Source: Chthonomonadaceae bacterium
Lineage (GTDB): Bacteria; Armatimonadota; Chthonomonadetes; Chthonomonadales; Chthonomonadaceae
NCBI GenBank assembly: GCA_025054835.1
Contig: JANWZQ010000138.1
Coordinates: 1-37,622, forward strand
Direction: 5' to 3'
Length of the DNA: 37,622 bases
In this document: positions 34,069 to 37,622 of the stretch, in pieces
Layout of the letters: the number at the start of each line of letters is the position of its first letter
How positions within the stretch are numbered: position 1 is the first letter of the stretch
Made by a program: the position numbers and the translations under genes
The notes under the pieces: model-generated
Databases searched by the model: none
What the model was told of the DNA's origin: nothing
Seen by the model: the letters and a program-made list of their open reading frames with translations, nothing else

Positions 34069-34275
34069 CTAGCTCTGTTCTGAACCGCTCTCGTCCGGCA
34101 CAGCAAAGACCTGACGCCCCCGGTATCGCCCGGTGCTCTCATCCACGTGATGGAGTAGTGTCACTGCACCCGGCTGCTCGAAGCTGGGCACGATGGCAGG
34201 ATGATGTTTCAGCTTGTAGTGCGTACGGCGCTTGCGCGTCCGCTGGTTGGAGTGACGACGTTTTGGCAGAGCCAT
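34069..34275 (-). CDS. rpmF: Ribosomal protein bL32, zinc-free form
   Basis: A 68-residue large-subunit ribosomal protein with the conserved MALPKRRHSNQRTRKRRTHYKL opening split here as MALPKRRHSN and RKRRTHYKL. The two CxxC pairs that bind zinc in the C+ form are missing; the C-terminal half has no cysteine, so it is the C- form. It is slightly longer than the usual ~60 residues. Located between the DUF177 and plsX genes, the standard position for rpmF. Confidence 0.96.
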   Translation of the reverse strand: MALPKRRHSNQRTRKRRTHYKLKHHPAIVPSFEQPGAVTLLHHVDESTGRYRGRQVFAVPDESGSEQS

Positions 34276-34325
34276 GATATCCTGATTACCTTTCTACAGA
34301 CGTGACAGAGCGCCAACAAAACGGC

Positions 34326-34892
34326 TCAGGCGCTCCGGGGCTTTTCGCGTTGAAGCAACTCTCCGAGTTTGGCGAGCGCCGGGTTGATCGGCGCCTCGTC
34401 CTCCCGCCCTGGATCCAGTACGCAACGCAGGACCTCCTCTGGCCGCAGATGACAGTGTGCGCACCGCCCATCACAGTCCTGCGGAGGCAGAGGCCGGGTT
34501 GGCTGGTCCAGCAACAGATACTGACGCAACAGTTCGGTCAGATCGAATACGGGGCCCTCAAACAGCAGAGCTGCTGCAGGGCTCTCGTCTTCCTCGATCA
34601 CCTCTACCTGACAGGGTGTTCGTGGCCCGCCCGATCGACGCAGTTCGAACTGTTCTTCGATCGCCAGTGCTACCGGGCGCTCGAAGTATTCGGCGCAACG
34701 ACTGCACTGCAGCACAACACGCGTGGCCACATTGCCGTTGATCAGCAACGTCCCCCCGGTGTTCGTGAATGTGATACGCCCGGCGATGGGCTGCGTGCAT
34801 TCGATGTCCTCGTCCACCAGAGGCGGTTCCTGCACATCGTAGGGCACACTCGCGCCAACTTCCAGTAAGATTTCCGTTATATCCAGACGCAT
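34326..34892 (-). CDS. DUF177 (YceD) family protein
   Basis: A 188-residue protein of the YceD/DUF177 family, nearly always just upstream of rpmF and implicated in 23S rRNA or ribosome maturation. The start is the ATG at 34892, preceded by AAGGGGG; the frame extends further upstream only as a shadow of the coiled-coil gene. Visible features are the early LDITEILLEVG, the CSRCAEYFERP pair near residue 78, a run of acidic residues and the late CDGRCAHC motif followed by NPALAKLGELL. The Cys pairs suggest zinc binding. In plants and E. coli the family affects rRNA accumulation. Confidence 0.92.
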   Translation of the reverse strand: MRLDITEILLEVGASVPYDVQEPPLVDEDIECTQPIAGRITFTNTGGTLLINGNVATRVVLQCSRCAEYFERPVALAIEEQFELRRSGGPRTPCQVEVIEEDESPAAALLFEGPVFDLTELLRQYLLLDQPTRPLPPQDCDGRCAHCHLRPEEVLRCVLDPGREDEAPINPALAKLGELLQREKPRSA

Positions 34893-34938
34893 TTCAGCCC
34901 CCTTGCAGGAAGGACAGCGCACCTGATGTTGCGAGAGA

Positions 34939-35718
34939 TCAACGCTCTCGTTCCAGAAGCTCCCGCCCGCACTGCACCTGGTGGATCGCTTTCCCCAGCA
35001 CACCTTCCAGATTGACCAGTACGTCGTGCGCGTACTCATCTGCGCCACGCAGAATGGCACGCGCTTCTTCTTCCGCACGCATCTGGATGTCCTGCGCGAT
35101 GGCCTGTGCCTGCTGGACGATTGCGCTGTCGGTAACCATCTGTTCTGCACGCGCACGCGCCTCCGCCAGCATCTGCTCGCTGGCCCGGGCAGCCTCTTCT
35201 TGCTGGAGCTGTGCCTCACGTCGTGCAGCCTCAACGATCTGTCGGGCCTCCTGGTGAGCCTGCTCTCGAATTTGCTGGGCTTCCCTGTGCGCCTCCTCGC
35301 GCAGGTGTGCAGCCTGCGCCTTGATGTTCTCGAACTCCTGCAGCGCTGCTTTGCGCGCGTCTTCCACAATGGTGCCTGCCTGCTCACGAGACGCCTCCAC
35401 GAGGCGCTCTGACTCGCGTGCCAGTTTCGACGCACGCTTCATTTCTTCGGGCAGGTTGGCACGGATCTTCATCAGGGTCATGTGGAACTGATCTTCCGGA
35501 AACAGGCGCAGAGGCCCGATCCGACGGCAGTTCTCCACCATATCCTCCAGTTCCGTCAACAACCGGAAGATATCCACCCCCCCGTGTGTGGGGGGTACGA
35601 AGCGCGCAGCCTCACCGTTCCTGGTCCCCGAAGTCTCCCTTTCCTCCACAGCAGGCGCGTTGCCGTCAACGCCTGTCCCGGGCGTCTGTGACCTTTTGTT
35701 GTAAGCGTTGTTCAACAC
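34939..35718 (-). CDS. Coiled-coil protein next to coaD (DivIVA-like / ATP-synthase-b-like)
   Basis: A protein of up to 259 residues. A conserved N-terminal part (about 46-95) reads GGVDIFRLLTELEDMVENC and FPEDQFHMTLMKIRANLPEEM, followed by a long charged coiled coil (about 95-215) rich in A, R, E and Q. Similar proteins occur beside coaD in Firmicutes and relatives and are called DivIVA-like or ATPase in databases; function is unproven, possibly a scaffold. The start is uncertain: GTG 35718 overlaps the coaD end by 53 bp, and GTG 35649 is an alternative lying just after coaD. Neither has a convincing ribosome site. Residues before ~46 look unconserved. Confidence 0.75.
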   Translation of the reverse strand: MLNNAYNKRSQTPGTGVDGNAPAVEERETSGTRNGEAARFVPPTHGGVDIFRLLTELEDMVENCRRIGPLRLFPEDQFHMTLMKIRANLPEEMKRASKLARESERLVEASREQAGTIVEDARKAALQEFENIKAQAAHLREEAHREAQQIREQAHQEARQIVEAARREAQLQQEEAARASEQMLAEARARAEQMVTDSAIVQQAQAIAQDIQMRAEEEARAILRGADEYAHDVLVNLEGVLGKAIHQVQCGRELLERER

Positions 35719-36160
35719 AGTTCGGCACCAACCCTTCCACCGACCCGCCGAGGCGGGCGATCTCTTTGACGATGCTCGAGCTCAGATAAGAGTGCTCGGC
35801 CCCCGTCATCAGAAAAACGGTTTCCACTTTATCACTGAGACGACGGTTCATTAACGCCATCTGAAGCTCATACTCGAAGTCTGATACCGCGCGCAGGCCT
35901 CTAACAATCACGGTCACGCCCTTTTCCAGGGCGAAATGGACCAGCAGGCCATCGAAGGTACCGATGGACACGTTTGGCCACGGGCTGCACACCTCGACCA
36001 GCATTTCCACGCGCTCTTCAATCGTGAACAGAGGCGTTTTGCTGGCGTTATGCGCCACAGCGACGATCACGTCCTCGAACAGGGTCGCTGCGCGCCCGAT
36101 GATGTCCAGATGCCCGTTGGTGACCGGGTCGAAGCTCCCCGGTACCAGCGCCCGTGTCAT
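35666..36160 (-). CDS. coaD: Phosphopantetheine adenylyltransferase
   Basis: Catalyses the penultimate step of coenzyme A synthesis, converting 4'-phosphopantetheine and ATP to dephospho-CoA. The 164-residue protein has GSFDPVTNGH with the nucleotidyltransferase TNGH motif (14-17), IVRGLRAVSDFEYE and the YLSSSIVKE loop in place of the ISSTxxR-type motif. Length is standard. The ATG lies 3 bp after the recG stop; usually rsmD lies between recG and coaD, and it is missing here. The 3' end may overlap the coiled-coil gene. Confidence 0.96.
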   Translation of the reverse strand: MTRALVPGSFDPVTNGHLDIIGRAATLFEDVIVAVAHNASKTPLFTIEERVEMLVEVCSPWPNVSIGTFDGLLVHFALEKGVTVIVRGLRAVSDFEYELQMALMNRRLSDKVETVFLMTGAEHSYLSSSIVKEIARLGGSVEGLVPNCVEQRLQQKVTDARDRR

Positions 36161-36163
36161 GGC

Positions 36164-37622
36164 TCACCCCACGCCGATCAATTCGCTCCCCAGTTCGGTC
36201 CGCTGTAATGCCCCCCGCAGTCCTCGATGCTCCGGCCGGGTCAGCTCCGGATCGGCATCTACCAGACTGAACGCCGTCTCCCGGGTTTCTGCGAGGATAT
36301 CGATGTCGCGGACCATGTCCGCAATCTGCAGCTCCGGCATGCCGCTCTGCCGCGTGCCGTAGAACTCACCCGGTCCTCGCAGACGCAGGTCCTCTTCCGC
36401 GATCCGGAATCCATCGCGCGTCTGCGTCATGATCTCCATCCGGGCCTGCCCCTCTTCGGTCTTCGGATCGGCGATCAGGATGCAGTAAGAGGCATGCTCT
36501 CCACGCCCCACACGCCCGCGCAACTGGTGCAACTGCGCCAGACCGAAACGGTCTGCGTCTTCAATTACCATCACCGAGGCGTTCGGCACGTCGATCCCCA
36601 CCTCGATCACAGTTGTCGATACCAGTACATCGATCTCATGGGCTTTGAAGCGAGCCATCACGGCGTCTTTCTCATCCGGGCGCATCTGCCCGTGCAACAG
36701 GCCAACCCGATACTGTGGGAACACAGCGTTGGCAATATGCTCGCACAGTCGCGTTGCACTCTGCGCCTGCAGCTTCTCGCTCTCCTCCACCAGCGGACAC
36801 ACGATGTAGACCTGTCGCCCTTCGTCCAGCAGGCGCTGCGCGGCTGCGTATACCTGCGCCCGTTTGGACGAGGGTTTCCAGTGTGTCACAACGGGTTTGC
36901 GCCCCGGTGGCAGCTCGTCCAGCACAGAAACATCCAGGTCCCCGTACAGCGTCAGCGTCAGCGTGCGCGGTATCGGCGTGGCGGTCATCACCAGCACATG
37001 GGGTCGGTGCCCTTTCAGGGCCAGCGCCTGACGTTGCAGCACGCCAAAACGGTGTTGCTCATCGATCACCACCAGACCGAGGCGGGCGAATTCCACGCCC
37101 TCCTGTATCAGCGCATGCGTGCCGACCACAACCCGTGATTGCCCGCCTATTAACCGCTCGCGCACCTCGCGTCGTGCCCGCCCCGTCTGGCTGCCTGTTG
37201 CCAGTTCCACTGCAATCCCCAGAGGCTCCAGCAGACGGCGCAGGACAATGGCGTGTTGCTGGGCGAGAATTTCAGTCGGTGCCATCAGCGCGGCCTGATA
37301 GCCATTCTCCACTGCCATCAACATCGCCGCCAGGGCAACCATTGTCTTGCCGCTGCCCACGTCGCCCAGAACCAGACGGTTCATCGGAAGGCCACTGGCG
37401 ACATCACGGGCAATGTCCGCGATCGCTCGCTGCTGCGCCCCGGTCAATTCGAACGGAACAATCTGTTTCAGGCTCGAGCGCAAACGATCCAGATCCACCC
37501 GGAGTGGAATACCCTGCATGAGACGGGTATTGCGATGCCGACGCACTGCCAGAAGCACCTGCATACGGAAGAATTCCTCGAACACCAGGCGCCTTCGGGC
37601 CGCGACCAGTTCCGCTTCACTG
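36164..37622 (-). CDS. recG: ATP-dependent DNA helicase RecG, C-terminal part
   Basis: Remodels stalled replication forks and Holliday junctions. The frame is open through the right edge (first readable residues SEAELVAARRRLVFEEF), so the N-terminal wedge domain is outside the window. About 486 residues are visible: Walker A GDVGSGKT, motif III region MTATPIPRTL, the DEQHRFG box, the C-terminal helicase domain with LLHGQMRPDEKD, ATTVIEVGIDVPNA-like STTVIEVGIDVPNAS, and QLRGRVGRG, ending in the TRG-like GEFYGTRQSG segment. It is the first gene of the minus-strand operon as far as the window shows; any promoter lies beyond the edge. Confidence 0.96.
   Translation of the reverse strand, partial: SEAELVAARRRLVFEEFFRMQVLLAVRRHRNTRLMQGIPLRVDLDRLRSSLKQIVPFELTGAQQRAIADIARDVASGLPMNRLVLGDVGSGKTMVALAAMLMAVENGYQAALMAPTEILAQQHAIVLRRLLEPLGIAVELATGSQTGRARREVRERLIGGQSRVVVGTHALIQEGVEFARLGLVVIDEQHRFGVLQRQALALKGHRPHVLVMTATPIPRTLTLTLYGDLDVSVLDELPPGRKPVVTHWKPSSKRAQVYAAAQRLLDEGRQVYIVCPLVEESEKLQAQSATRLCEHIANAVFPQYRVGLLHGQMRPDEKDAVMARFKAHEIDVLVSTTVIEVGIDVPNASVMVIEDADRFGLAQLHQLRGRVGRGEHASYCILIADPKTEEGQARMEIMTQTRDGFRIAEEDLRLRGPGEFYGTRQSGMPELQIADMVRDIDILAETRETAFSLVDADPELTRPEHRGLRGALQRTELGSELIGVG

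Noticed and set aside
34893-35435. Upstream extension of the DUF177 frame
   Set aside because: The extra 181 codons are an out-of-frame shadow of the coiled-coil gene, and ATG 34892 has its own ribosome site.

Overview
The window looks like a chromosomal segment of a high-GC bacterium, most likely Armatimonadota. The best evidence is two pilin-like DUF1559-type proteins (12053-12895, 18892-19740) with nearly identical N-terminal methylation segments and the H-x9-DG motif. A secreted DUF1549/DUF1553 protein, IPT/PPC-domain, dockerin-like and PEP-CTERM proteins fit too; Planctomycetota share several of these, so the phylum is an inference. I see no transposase, integrase, CRISPR array, phage gene or recognisable defence island.

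Layout. 1-1106: 3' end of sucC and a small membrane protein. 1212-4802: exported DUF1549/DUF1553 protein plus exported seven-blade WD40 protein. 4833-9123: glutamate dehydrogenase (-), YugP-type membrane metallopeptidase (+), YyaL-type thioredoxin-fold protein (-). 9291-11534 (-): two paralogous secreted proteins, one ending in a dockerin-like module and one in a PEP-CTERM tail. 12053-14098 (+): pilin-like protein and a beta-propeller phytase. 14066-16583: MFS transporter (-), Fur/PerR regulator (+), ThuA-like protein (+). 16639-16922: divergent tRNA-Leu(CAA) and tRNA-Lys(CTT). 17072-19937 (+): two exported proteins of unknown function, the second pilin-like protein and a small lipoprotein. 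20147-22581 (+): accB, homoserine dehydrogenase, DUF1854 protein. 22715-23802: cold-shock protein (-) and A-type Fe-S carrier (+), with structured leaders. 23888-26553: GlcE-like flavoprotein (-), stand-alone response regulator and Fe-S RecB-type nuclease (+).

26603-37622 (-) is one long, tightly packed gene string: recG, coaD, a coiled-coil protein, DUF177/YceD, rpmF, plsX, fabH, fabD, fabG, acpP, fabF and a secreted PPC-domain protein. It joins coenzyme A supply, ribosomal protein L32 and the full initiation and elongation core of fatty acid synthesis; accB, elsewhere in the window, supplies the malonyl-CoA branch.

The most interesting non-coding signals are: (i) tandem TTAA repeats of 11-bp period, Pho-box-like, placed the same distance from a -10 box upstream of both pilin-like genes, the first lying just upstream of the phytase; (ii) a palindrome over the start site and a folded leader, including a possible three-way junction, in front of the A-type Fe-S carrier; (iii) a 90-nt nested stem with a GAAA tetraloop between the DUF1854 and cold-shock genes; (iv) a consensus promoter running straight into an intrinsic terminator ahead of accB. 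All are read by eye; none has been tested by folding, alignment or search.
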